Positions 1 through 11,496 of a DNA stretch of 64,000 nt are shown piece after piece. The stretch is taken from NCBI GenBank assembly GCA_033296725.1, contig MU857613.1, positions 327,920-391,919 on the forward strand. Direction: 5' to 3'. The first letter of the stretch is position 1, and each line of letters starts with the position of its first letter. A model generated the notes under the pieces. That model saw only the letters and a program-made list of their open reading frames with translations, made no database searches and was not told the origin of the DNA. Source of the DNA: Corynascus novoguineensis (taxonomy: Eukaryota; Ascomycota; Sordariomycetes; Sordariales; Chaetomiaceae). The position numbers and the translations under genes were made by a program.

Positions 1-912
1 AAGTAGTGTCAAGTGAGCTTCCACGTGCTGCTGCGTGCCAGGGCTTCCAGATTCATTCATGTACTGTTCACGACGTTGAGGTGCGGTGCGAATCTCAAAA
101 TAGTTAACCACCCAAACCGGATGGCGCCCTCCTTGGATGGTCCGTGACCAGCTCTTTGTGGGCCACTTGCGGTCAGGAAGGCCAATCACCTGGGCAAGAT
201 CGACGAAGTGGGTGCCCTCCCGCCCCTCGGCTGCAGGGTTGGCATTTCCAGTGCTTGCGCAAGCCGATGACCGCAACCAACTTCCCCCGAGTACACTGAA
301 ATCCATTGAGAAGCATCAACCAGACACGCTCCCCACACGACTCTAGGAGCAGCACAGCAACAGCCCATCAAGCGATCTCGCAGTACTTGTGTGGGTTTTG
401 TGGGATCGGGCGTTCTGGAATCGACCACAGCAAGGGGCAGCGAAGAGCTTGGCCCAGCAGCAGGAGCGTCGGGCAAACACGGCCCCCTTCAACAAAGATT
501 CCGAATCATCTGAGCATCGCGCCGGACCCATTCTCGTTTCTACTTGGGTGTGCCTAGCTTCGCCGCATGACTTTTGGAGCCGCGATCGTGTCAAACAGCC
601 GCTACACCTCCTCAACCCTCCCTCGGCACCAACCTGTCACCGCGACGTTTTGCGCGCTCCCCGTCCGTCGATCCATCCCACCGACTTAACTCCGTCTAGT
701 TCATTTTTGCACACCCTAATAGGCATTTTGTGCGGTCACCGGAGCCCCCTCAGCCTCGCCCGCCTCCATCGTTTGACGTTCCCCCCACCGAGTTCTCGAC
801 CAAGGCGCCAAACGCGACTAGCGACACGTCCCACTCGGTTTTTTGTCAGCCTTGCAGGGCCAGAGACTCTGTATTAGAGCGCGATATCAAGAACGTCAGC
901 ACCCGGCCATCC
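1..912. other. Intergenic region and 5' leader of sft2
   Basis: No gene is supported here. Several overlapping short ORFs run through it in different frames without recognisable protein features. The last 300 bases are C/T-rich, as is common in fungal promoters and leaders, and lead directly into the SFT2 start codon. Confidence 0.5.
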
Positions 913-2129
913 ATGGCGTCGGCTTCGTTTCGTGACTCGATCAACTCGCTCGGTTGGTCGCGCCGCAATGCAGACTCCCCGGTGAACACCGCGCCCCAAG
1001 GTGGTTTCCTGTCATCTCTTCAGTCCCTCAACCCATTCGGCGACCGTGGCTATGTCCAACTTCCGACGACCGAGGGCGCAGGGGCGCCTCTGCCAGCGTC
1101 AACCCGCCGCGAAGAGGAGGAAGGGTGGTTTGCCTGTGAGTCAACTCTGTTTCCATGCCGGGCGGCACCCCCCACGGCCACATATTCTTGTTTGATTTCC
1201 TGCCCAAGGACCTTGTTCCCCTCCCCCTCCCCTGCAGACAGACCTACGATGCAGGACATGTGCAGGTTCTGCATGCCATGTTTTAGGTCGCCCCACACCT
1301 TTGTGGGTGTGTCTGTTCGATATCTCACTTCTTCCAAGCTTCTGTCTCGAGGCGACTGGTTCGATCCCTCGCGGCAACAAAAACTGACTGGCGAGACACA
1401 GTGAGTCGATGGGATCGCCTGCTGATATTCGGTGCTTGTAATCTTGGCGCTCTTGCCTGTTTTGTCATCTGCTTCGCCCTCTTCCCCGTCATATCTCTCG
1501 GCAAGCCACGCAAGCTAGTTGTCCTGTAAGTGTTTGCTTTGAAATTGTCCCCTTGCCTTGCCATGGAAAGACTTGTTAGGCACCCGGCTCAAGCTTGGTG
1601 CATCCCCATGCCGGTAGTCGGATCCATGCTGGGTGGGAAGAAACGTGATCTCCTGGGCGGAGCTCGGTGAAGTTGCGCTTTGCGTAGTTGCCTTCGCTGC
1701 CGGCGGCCGAGTCGCTTCCTACCTCAAATGTCGCTGGGATTACCGTAGGCTGACCGAGTCTCAACCCGCAGGTGGACGTTGGGATCGATCCTTTTCCTGT
1801 CGTCCTTCGCTGCCATTATGGGCCCGTTGGCGTATCTACAACACCTGACCTCTAATCCGCGGCTGCCTTTTACGGCCGCCTATTTTGGATCGCTCGGACT
1901 GACTCTGTATTTTTCTATCGGTGTAAGTTAATATGTGTTTGAGCTGAGAGTGATGCGGCTACTAAGTTTCTTCTAGCTCCAAAGCACCATCCTTACATTG
2001 TTTTCGGGGCTCGCTCAGTTGGCTGCCTTGGTATGGTACCTTGTGAGCTATTTCCCGATGGGCTCCAGCGGATTGCGCTTGGTAAGCAGTTTCGGTGCCC
2101 GCAGAGCGGCAGCCTGGATGACAGGATGA
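913..2129 (+). CDS. sft2: SFT2-family Golgi vesicle transport membrane protein
   Basis: Sft2 proteins are small tetra-spanning Golgi membrane proteins that assist fusion of endosome-derived vesicles with the late Golgi. Four exons are inferred: 913-1135, 1402-1525, 1772-1922 and 1977-2129. They sum to 651 nt (216 aa) with every phase closing. The donors are GTGAGT, GTAAGT and GTAAGT. The cytosolic N-terminus (about residues 1-75) carries the conserved NPFGD and REEEEGWF motifs. Four hydrophobic segments follow at about 80-100, 107-130, 147-166 and 168-190. The third exon has the family pattern with PLAYLQHL and LPFTAAYFGS, and the C-terminus ends FGARRAAAWMTG. The length matches fungal SFT2. 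The start is the first ATG of the conserved MASASFRDS N-terminus. The identification rests on recalled family similarity. Confidence 0.93.
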
Positions 2130-4802
2130 GCATCAGACATGGGCTACGGCGCATGGTTGTTCAGCAGATGATGTATTCCCCAAGACCGCCGGTGTACTCT
2201 GTGTATATTATGTAACTAGAGCTGTTTCTCGCAACCAGATCGACGCTCCCAGCAGTGTAGTACATGTGGCTCTGATACACAGCCGATTATATCAAGCCCA
2301 AGTCCCCACCAAACTTCCCACCTAGGTGGTTGTCTTGTTGCGTCGCCTCGAATCTCTCACGGCCAAAAGGCCCAGCCTAAGACCCTGAGCTTGAAATGTG
2401 CAGTGCTTTGGGGAAGGCATTGATATGACCGGTTTCCTCCGTGTCTAACCGATTACGCAACATGCAATCTCGGTCCTAACGTATACCTGAAGCCGGAAGG
2501 GAGGACTCCTGGAACATCCACATCGGCAAAGCACTGCTTGGATGGTCTGCACTATGGCCGTGAGTACTGCCTTCAATTGATGGCTGCGTGGCAAGCGAGC
2601 TGCATCAGGGAATCGCAGATCCTGCATAGGCCATGAGCCGCATGCCTGTTCGTGCAAGCAGCTAGCCAGTGACGAAGGCGCCATTGAAAGAGACCTAACG
2701 ATGTACCTCCCGCAAGGAGGCACCACTCGGGTCTTGTACCTCGTTACGTTTGACAAGGACTCGGTTCTCCTCAGAAATGATGTAAGCTAAGAGAAGATCT
2801 TGCATTCTTTTACCATTCCCTTCAGTTCTTCTGGTCGCATTTTCTTCCGTTCCCTCGCGTAGCATCAAAACCCCTCGTCAACAAATGAATCCCATTCCAG
2901 CATACAAAGGATGAGACGCTCCCGCACGAATACTCTGCATAATCACGAATAATAGTTGCTGTGACCCAAAGCGGTGCGGGTTTGATGAGACTTTGCCAGG
3001 AAATACTAGTTGATTGCTAATGCAGGTAAGAGGTCTTGTATAGTTACCTGGTTTTCTTGGGTAGATTTTTTGGAAGACCAATTGTGTGTGGATGAATTTC
3101 CAGAGACCGAGCCTTTCCAGAAGTCCGGCTTTTGCTTCTTCAGACTGGGGAAGCGTGTGGAACCCCCGCCTCCCGTCGGCCGACCCCTCCGTCGGAGGGA
3201 ACTCCCGCACCTCACCCATTGCCAAGTAGAGTGCGATACGACGCTCGTAATGTGTCGCGGGGATTGAGCCAACCGTATTAGGAATGCACAATACGTCAAT
3301 TTGACAAAATATTCCCAAAATAGCCTCGTTGAAAACCCGAGTTCGTTTAAAACGACTAGATTGCCCGAGGATAGAACACCACTGGCTGATACGACCAGAG
3401 ACGGGCATTTTCAGTATGTGGGTTACATAGTGTAGAGTGACGGATCGTAACAGGAGTTTACCACCAAACCTGGCCCCACTCACAGAGACCGATCAGGTAA
3501 GTGGAATCACTGGGCCGCTCAGCAGAACTTCAAGGCCTGCCCAGCCTTCCATTCTTCAGATGGCCAAGTGCGGTCTGAGGTAGATTAGCGTCCGTGATGT
3601 TACCCTCTATTTATTAGGATACTCAGCCAAGGGCTTCCTGCTGCGTACCTCGAGCCGCTAGAGACTGTCCAACAAACAAGCACCTTAGCCGAGCCCTCTT
3701 TCTGACCACAATCCCTGTGAACTTGGAAGCTGCTGGTTTTGGACTTAGACGATCAATACTGGTAACAAACAGGCCCCAATTGAAGGGGTGTTGACTCGCA
3801 GGTTACGACCGGAAAATGAGGCGCAGAAGCGCGACTTACGCTGTTGCTACTGAGAATCACACATCCGTGTTTGCCTGAAATGCTGCGCGAACAAAGTGCG
3901 AGCGTCTACGGCATTATCTGGAGCCGAGGGAATGGGCCAAAAACCCAGCCGGTTTCCGTCGTACTATAATAACACGAGGACGAGTACATAGAACCATCCG
4001 CACACCGGATTGACCCAGCACAGAATGCAACAGAATCAGATTGTTACAACTTTTCGGCGCCATCTCCGGGTCGGCAGGAAGATTGTATCCATTGGTAGCC
4101 AAACACCTCGAGATCGGATCCGTCTAGATCTGGTCGCCAAGTTGTGCCGCGCGCCAGCAGAGTGTTAGTCCCATGTCGCACGTGCGAGAGATATCGCCGC
4201 CCTGTTGGCTGTTGGATTCGGACTTTTCAAAATTTGGGGCCCGACATGACCGTTGACGCCCTCAGGCTCGAGGCAAGAACCGACCAACGGAACAATTGGC
4301 ATGGTTGAAATATCGTGGCGTGGTGGTGGCGGGGCCAGGATGGATGGTTTTCAGAGACGGATCCTGAACGAGCCCGATTGCAGCAACTTGGAATCCGAGA
4401 CCTCAACGATGTAGTAAATAAGGCAACGCCCGTATTACATCACGGCTCCGTCCGCAGCCCTCGTCTGTAGCCTTGTGTCGTATGGAAAACGGTTTCTTGG
4501 TTCTTTCCCCGCCTTCCATCTCTTTTTCGGACCACCGAGAATGTCCAGGTGCCTTAGGTTAACCGATTCATATTCGCGCAAAACCCATAACCTTACCCCA
4601 CAGTTTCTGAGCCGGCCCCTCCGCCCCGAAATCTACAGCGCTGGGCACTGGACAATGCTAATTGTTTAGGTTCCGGCCTCTGCCTATCTCCACCACTCTG
4701 TTAGCAGAGCCTGAGAACCGAGAAAAATTTATTCCACACACACAAATCCAATCTTGTCCACTCCGCGCCTTGGGAAGCACTTCCGCATATCCCGCCAGCA
4801 CA

Positions 4803-4830
4803 TTTTTTTTCTTCCTCTTTTTTTTTTTTC
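4803..4830. repeat. T-rich tract upstream of the LARP gene
   Basis: Two T runs (8 and 13) are separated by a short C/T stretch. Poly(dT) tracts are common nucleosome-excluding promoter elements in fungi, so this may mark the core promoter region of the downstream gene. The function is inferred from position only. Confidence 0.6.
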
Positions 4831-5120
4831 CCTAACCATTCCTCATTCGCATCTGCCGCCTTCTGCCCCTCCCCCCTACACCAGAGACACTCTTTAAGAG
4901 GTCTGTCGCTAGGGCGTTGTCTTCGGTTGTCCGTCGACGTGAGGCTTCGTTTTGGGCTGCTGCTGAGCAGAACAGTGCTTACAGCGCCATCTTCCCTCCG
5001 CGTTTGCCCTTTGCCCTCTTTCCCAACGTCCTCGATCCGCATCGCCTTGCAACTTCCAGCTTCGAACCGTTGTCACACGCGCGATCCGTCGAGCTCGAAC
5101 GAATCGCTAGGAAACCCGGC

Positions 5121-5135
5121 AAAAAAAAAAAAAAA
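5121..5135 (+). repeat. A15 homopolymer in the LARP leader region
   Basis: An uninterrupted run of fifteen A residues lies about 380 nt before the start codon of the La-related protein gene, in the sense orientation. If it is transcribed it would form an internal oligo(A) tract in the 5' leader. Confidence 0.8.
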
Positions 5136-5516
5136 GTCGAGTGGGTGTTCGCCTGAGTTTGTCTCCGCGAACGTTTGATCCGCCTTCACCACCCGTCGGA
5201 GACAGGTCGCTTGCCAGCTTGGGTCTAGCAATCGATCCAACTCGCCGACCATCACTTGACTCAAGTTTACCTTTGAGTTGTCACTCCCTCGGGCCTTGAC
5301 GCTCCAGCATTTCGTTAGTGCGGGGAGGTTCTGTTGGCCTCTCCGGACATCGCCTGACCTTGGCCAGGCACCTCCAAGGTTAAGCAAGCTCTTACTGCTT
5401 GCCGATTCTTGACCAAGCAGGGCTTCGACCCCGCTCGCACGACCAGACAGGTCTGTGTCTTTCGTCGTGCACTTCGTGCCGTCCAGATCGCGGTGATCTC
5501 GACCCCGCAATAAAAG

Positions 5517-8500
5517 ATGTCGGCCACAACATTTTCTTACGCGCAAGCCGCGAGAGGTCGGACCGTCTCCCAGCCGAGCCCGCAAGAGACATCGAGCCCT
5601 GCTCCTTCGACGACTGGTTCTCAAGGGAAAGATGACGCATCCACCGGCGCCACGTCCGTAACAGCACCCTCGGTCGCCTCAACCACCCCGGAAGTTCGGG
5701 ATACAGAGCAGACGGTACAATCCCATGTTGAGGGCAAGTTGTCGAAGCAGGATGCGGAAACCGTCTCTGTCGCCGGCTCCAATTCGTCAGCAGCATATGC
5801 CATAGAGCAGTCGGGTAAACCGGCCGAGGAATTTAGTGGAAAATCGACTGATGCTAGGCACCAGGCCCGGAGCCACAGTGAGGATAAGGCATCTCGCTCC
5901 ACTAGCCGAACTTCTCGCTTCAATGACAGTGCAGATGGCAAAAAAGGCCGGAAGGGTAAGAAGGGCCGCACTGGCGACAAAGATGCGCCAAGTGATCAAA
6001 ATCAGGACGAAGATGCCGAGAAGGTAAAGGAGCCTCCTAAACCGGTCATCCTCACAGAGGCACCCCTTCCTACTGTCAACCCCTGGGCAAAACGTATGGA
6101 AGCACAAAAAGCGGCTGTCCAGGTCAAGCTTGGTTCGGACAACGCCACAACCGACAGCGAGTCGAAGCAAGGCGCTCCTCAGGAGGAGGCTGGCGTTCGC
6201 AATGCAGTGCCCAATGGTGCCAATGGAGACAAGTGGGCGCAGAAGAAGACAGCTGAGGCGTCACGGTCTACAGACCATGCTCCACGCCGAAGCGGCCCCC
6301 GGGGCAGCCGTGCGGGAGACAAGGACGATAAGAGCTCAGTGGCCCTGCCCCCGGTCGCTGATCCCTCGTCCTGGCCGGATCCAAAGTCTGCCGCAGAGCG
6401 AGAGCAGCCTGCCCGCAAGCCACAGGAGAAGGTTGACGCGGCCGAAAAGGACGCGGCAGACGAAGCCGGTCCTACCCGCAAGAAGACATGGGAGAAGCTC
6501 GAGATTGTGCACTCCGTCGTCTTCGAAACTCAACTACCCCCCCTTCGCGGATCCAAACCCCGGGGCGGCCCCCCCCGAGGCGGGCGTGAAGCAGGATCTC
6601 TACGGGGCAACAGCCATGCGACAGCTGCCGCCGCTACCGCTCAAAACGGCTCCACCTCAGTGAGCGACAAGGTGACTTCACCCAGTGGGTTTACCGGCTC
6701 CAAGCCTGCCACAACTCGTCCTCGTGACGGTAGCGTTCCATCCCGCGCAGCATCTCAGTCTCAGCCGGCGCATGCGTCAAAGCGTGCCTCGGTCGATGTC
6801 GCCTCACGAGATCAGCGCAAGCCATCAGTGCCTGGAAACACAGCAGAGCATGCTCGCGATACAAGCTTTGATGCCTCGACTGTAAGTCCTCGCGGAGCGC
6901 CTCCTTCATGTCGAGACTTTCGCTACATTTATGCGAGCAGAACGCTAACAAGGAATTTAGTCGTCGAAAAGGGCAAGCGCAACAAGGGACATCCGCCTAG
7001 AAAATGGCTCGCTGAACTCCGAGAGCGGACAAGCACGAGCTCTGCCTCAAGATCGTACCAGCACCTTCCAGAGCAGAGGCGATAGCCAGCAATACTCCAC
7101 GCGGGAGGGCCGTTCAGAGCGCGGCCGCGGCGGTTACCGTGCCCGCGGTAGCCACAACAACTCGTCATCGCATATTCCTTCGGGGTCGTACGCCTCCAAC
7201 GGTCACTATTCGGCTCCCAATGGTTTCCAGGCCCGGCAGAACCCAAGCTCCCACAGCCCTCCACCTTTTGCTGGTCAGTTCCCGACATCATTCGGGCACT
7301 CTTCAAGGGGGAGAGGGAACAAATGGGCCGCCTTGGGCCAGACAGCTGGACGCAATAGTGCGGGTACCACAGGTTTCCCCCCCAAGGCCACCCATGTGAA
7401 CGATTATGCGGTTGGCCAATATCCCCCGTACATGTACTCGCCAATCTTTGATGCATCGATCCCCATTCTCAAATCTCAGGTTGAGTACTACCTGTCTGTT
7501 GAGAACCTTTGCAAGGACTACTACCTCCGCCAGCACATGGATGGTCAGGGCTTCGTTCATCTTGCGACCATCGCCGCGTTCAAGCGCATCAAGGCCGTGA
7601 CCGAAGACTTGGAACTACTTCGCCTAGCCTGCTCACTCTCTGATCATATCGAGTTCGGCGTCGGTGACGACGGTATTGAGCGACTGCGGACGCGCGAAAA
7701 GTGGCAGCACTTCGTCCTGCCCGTTGCGGAACGGGCCGAGTCTCACCGCAACGATGGCCCCGCCAACTGGACTCCCTATGCCAGGCCGGACGCCCAATTT
7801 GCCGCCCCTTTCCCCGGTCAGATGGTTCCTCAACCTTATCCTCCCGCTGCTGCTGGTGCCTACCCGCCGTTTAGCGAGGACCAGATTTATCCGCCAACGT
7901 TCATCAACGGCGCTGCTTACGACCCTGCGGTCAATGGTGGTGCGGTCAATGGTCATCATCCGGGACAGGAGACTCAGCTGTCTGCGGGTGTTCCGGAATA
8001 CGCGCCTCCCCAGTCCCCGGTCACACTGGAAAGTATGACCAACTTTTCGGACTCTCAAGTGGAGAACTTAATGGTGATTCTGGGCTACGATGAGAAAGAT
8101 GACGCTGGCTCGTCCGACACTGCCGGCATGGCAGGCTATGTCCCTGGTAGCAACCAGGTCGCAAATTCCCCAGAGGCTTCAAGGTATGTGCTCGCGCCGC
8201 GCCTCTTTCTTCTTCCGTCCGAACACCCAGTCTCAGCAGCGCTAACCCTTCTTGATAGCGTCAGTGGAGAGGCAACTGTTGAGTCGATCAATCAGCCAGA
8301 TCAATCCGAACGCGGCATCGTCTGGGTCGATGCACAGGCGTCTGCCTCTACCAATGAGCAGACAGACCGCAAACCGTACATCGAGATTCGCAAAGCGGCG
8401 CTTGAGCAACGGCAGAGTGCGAAGGCGGGAGTAACTCCCAAGGAGATGCAGAAGCTTTACAAGTTCTGGTCGCAGATGCTACTCAAAGATTTCAACGCAA

Positions 8501-8730
8501 AGGTTTACCAGGAATTCAGGGACCTCGCGCTTGAAGATGCGTCGCGGGAAGTTCCTTCGAGGTGGGGATTGAAGTGCCTTCTCGAGTTCTACGACAAGCT
8601 CTTGCTCAAAACCAACACTCGCAAGCCTTGGCCTCAAGACCGGGCTGTGCCTGAGATTTTCACGGCTCATATGAATGAGGCCATCGAAGTGGACAAAAAG
8701 CTAGACGGGACGGCCGTTGCCACCATCTGA
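5517..8730 (+). CDS. La-related protein, LARP1-like (La motif plus DM15-like region)
   Basis: Predicted cytoplasmic RNA-binding protein of the LARP1/Sro9 group, which controls translation and stability of mRNAs. Three exons are inferred: 5517-6881, 6961-8183 and 8259-8730 (3060 nt, 1019 aa), with donors GTAAGT and GTATGT and acceptors TTTAG and GATAG. Residues 1-600 are low-complexity, rich in Ser, Lys, Glu, Arg and Gly, with RGG/RG motifs near 490-500. The La motif spans about 617-705 (IPILKSQVEYYLSVENL, then YYLRQHM, then FKRIKA). A Pro/Tyr-rich segment follows. The C-terminal region at about 905-980 resembles the DM15 repeat of animal LARP1 (LYKFWSQMLL, FRDLALEDA, GLKCLLEFY). DM15 repeats bind the mRNA cap of TOP messages in animals. 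Whether this one binds caps is not shown. Confidence 0.9.
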
Positions 8731-10786
8731 GAAGGTTATGCTTGAAGTTGCAGGCCGACGACTCTTGAGGTGACTCTTGAGGCGACTCATCTCAGCAGAT
8801 CTCCCAAACACAACCCTCGTTTGACCTACCGACAATATCTCGGCTATTCACAATGTGCTGGACAACACCCACTTTCTTTTCCATGTGTCCAGTCTCTAAG
8901 CAGATGCTTTCATGAATCTAGCAATTTACTCGGGGATCCAACATCACGGCATCCATTCGAGTTAACTAATATTTTCCCGTTTGGACCGGGATATGGTTTT
9001 GTCGACGGTCTCGCTCGACTAGGACATGTTCTTCTCACTGACGTGTACCACACACCACTGAGAGCAATCCTTTTGGCCGGGGCAAGTCGGAGAGCGCGAC
9101 GTATATCTCATACGGTTGGGCCTCAAGTACCCAATGAGACTGGCCTCTGCTGGTTACAGCATTTCGGCAGTTGGTGGCTGTCCATCGCCGCTTGCTTGGT
9201 TGTGGCAGGGCGCCATTCAGTGCCCTTTCTTTTCTTCTGGAGTCGGTCTACATCATTGGGGAGGGCAGGCGGTCAGATGGGAAGGCGTTATGATGAGGGA
9301 CACGGGCCCCGGAGAGATGGGTACCCAAAGCGGGAATGCTTGGACGCTGACGAGACCCCGACATGATCACTTTTTGGGGTGATAATCTTTTCTTCCTTTT
9401 GCGATTTGTCACCAATCTGGGGGCGCACTACCTCGGACATATTTCCCTGTATGAATTCCGGCGTCTTTTCTGGCAAGCATCGTGGCCCATTCATCACTTC
9501 TTGACCGACGATTTGACGGCATAATGGAAAGACCGTGGTAAGCTCGTGGTGGCATGTCAAACAGACACGCATCGCGGATAATACATGGGATCGGGGGATT
9601 TTTTCTGCCATTGCTGGGGCTTTCGCCGGATTCGCCGATAAGGGATCATTGTTTGTTTTCCATTAAGCTCAAGGCAGCCTGAAGCAGATGCCCAGCGATT
9701 GCTTTCGCGTTATCGGGCGGACCAGGGGAAAGAAGGGCGTCATGAATGTTGATGTCAAAAGGGAAACGGCGAGTTGGGGTGCTCGGCAACGTTTCTTGAC
9801 TTGACGCCTCTGCTCTTTGGAACCTCGGTCCAGTTGCAGGAGATGCCGTATTCTCGTTATTTTCACGGAAGATAAAAGCGTTTTGGCTTGTAAAGTGTAT
9901 AAATAGACAGCAAAAATGAAAAAAGAGGGCCCGTCTTTGTATGCACGCCGTGTCTATCTGAACCATCAGCAATGCTGTTTTGTTCGCGACGGCGACTGTT
10001 TGTTGTGGTGCAGATTTTCATTGCGAAGCTGTACTACGAGTCGGCTGCATGGCGGGCCGGGCTTCTGCCAGGGGAAATTGGTCAGGTGCCCCGCGCCGAG
10101 GTAACTGCGACTGGGAATTGCCCCGAGAAGTGCCTCATCAGGCTCAAACGAGCGGTGGGGCAGGTGCTCGGGAGAAGCCAAGAAGTATGGAATCCGCTCC
10201 CTACCTAGGTAACGAACGGACACCACTTGGCCCAAAACTGAACGGCGAATAAAGGACCCTCCTTTGCAACCTGCATCTCACAGACACGGCAGCCGCGAAC
10301 CTACCTCTGTTCCATTTGTGCGCTCTTCCTTCCCTAGCGAAGGCCATGCCCCATATTATATGACGGGTTCTGCTCATTTCTTTTCGGGCTCTACCTCATT
10401 GCAGGCCCCGCGCATCTAAATGAGGGGAGCATCATGTCGAACGAGAATGCAGGCAACAAGTTCTGCAGCAGAGCCCCGATCACATGCCGATAGCTGCCCG
10501 CAGTTTTCACGAGTATAAGCGACTACAGAAAACAGAGGACAACTGCATCACCGCCAGACGATATAACTCGCTGAACGCAGCACTCTCCTCTGATTGATTT
10601 TCCTACTTACGGCCGCCTTTCTGTATGATTGCGGTGCCTTAGCTCTCTGTTGCTTGCTCGTCTCATTTTACTACCCTCCACTGCCCTCTCTCTCCCGGGA
10701 GCGCGTCACTTCGTAACCCTCAACGAAATCCAAAGAACGTTCTCATCCACCTGTTTTGATCTGTCACCATAGGCCAGACATAGACA
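8731..10786. other. Intergenic region between LARP and bHLH genes
   Basis: No gene is supported. A 198-codon ORF (8770-9366) starts 40 nt after the LARP stop, lacks any known motif and probably lies in 3' UTR. A perfect palindrome TACCTAGGTA lies at 10202-10211. The last 200 bases before 10787 are C/T-rich and probably form promoter and leader of the bHLH gene. Confidence 0.45.
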
Positions 10787-11496
10787 ATGGCACACTCAAC
10801 AACATCATCGACGGCGTCGGCATCGCGCTCCTTGTCGCCCGAGTCGGCAAATCGCAAGGCACGGCTGACAGAGGCGGAGAAGAAGGCAAATCACCTAGCT
10901 TCGGGTGAGTAGCAAGCAAGCAGTCCTCGGTGGCACACCATAACCACTTCTCTATTCGTTTGCTCTCCGGCCTTCAGAGTGCCCTTGCTGACGTAAAATG
11001 GATCAGAAAAAAAGAGACGAGAACAAATCCGGCAGGGGTTTGACCGGTTGTCGGCCATTGTGCCGGGCCTTGAGGGCCGAGCGCGCTCTGAGGGCATCGT
11101 GCTTCGTGGCACGATAGAGTACATCAGGAAATTGATGATGGAACGGCGGAGCATGATCGAGTCTCTGGAGGCCAGCGGCATCGCCGTGGATGTTCAATTA
11201 AAGAGGTAAGGGCTTTACTTTCGGATTCCGGTCTCCCTGCTCTCTCAGATGGCCTAGAGATGGCTATGCGCCCGGGAAGCCGTAAAATAGGGCTAGCTGG
11301 CTGACTTGGCTCGATGTCTAGCACCTTGGATATGATGCCGCCGTGGTTCTTCGCCGACGATTGGGAGGAGCACCTAATGACTACGGGAAGTCAGACGGAA
11401 GGGAGCGGCAGCCCAGCGGAGACCAGCCAGACACCAGTAGCGAATGAAAATGCCGCAGGAAATGGTCTTCCACCGGATTCGTCGGGGCAGCTGTGA
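10787..11496 (+). CDS. Small bHLH transcription factor (Ino4/Max-like)
   Basis: Three exons are inferred: 10787-10904, 11007-11205 and 11322-11496 (492 nt, 163 aa). The bHLH domain covers about residues 31-92. The basic region has His36, Glu40, Arg43 and Arg44, which is the H-x3-E-x2-RR pattern of factors that bind CANNTG/CACGTG sites. Helix 1 reads IRQGFDRLSAIVPG; helix 2 contains VLRGTIEYIRKL. The Glu40 codon is split by the first intron, so the domain only appears after splicing. A short N-terminal Ser-rich tail and a C-terminal segment beginning STLDMMPPWF complete it. Small fungal bHLH proteins of this size include Ino4, which pairs with Ino2 to control phospholipid genes. Orthology is not proven. 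Confidence 0.88.

Larger units (their letters stand above)
2130..5516. other. 3.4-kb gene-poor interval with leader of the LARP gene
   Basis: No convincing gene was found. A 201-codon minus-strand ORF (2878-3483) has no recognisable motif and could be a chance ORF. From about 4.7 kb the plus strand becomes C/T-rich with T-tracts. A long leader, including an A15 tract, then runs up to the LARP start at 5517. A 12-bp palindrome with core CCTAGG lies at 2318-2329. Confidence 0.5.

Noticed and set aside
1340..1380. B-box-like GGTTCGATCCC in the first intron of sft2
   Set aside because: No matching A-box or T-stem pairing; it lies inside a well-supported intron.
8770..9366. 198-codon ORF directly after the LARP gene
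   Set aside because: No motif, composition not protein-like, position fits 3' UTR.
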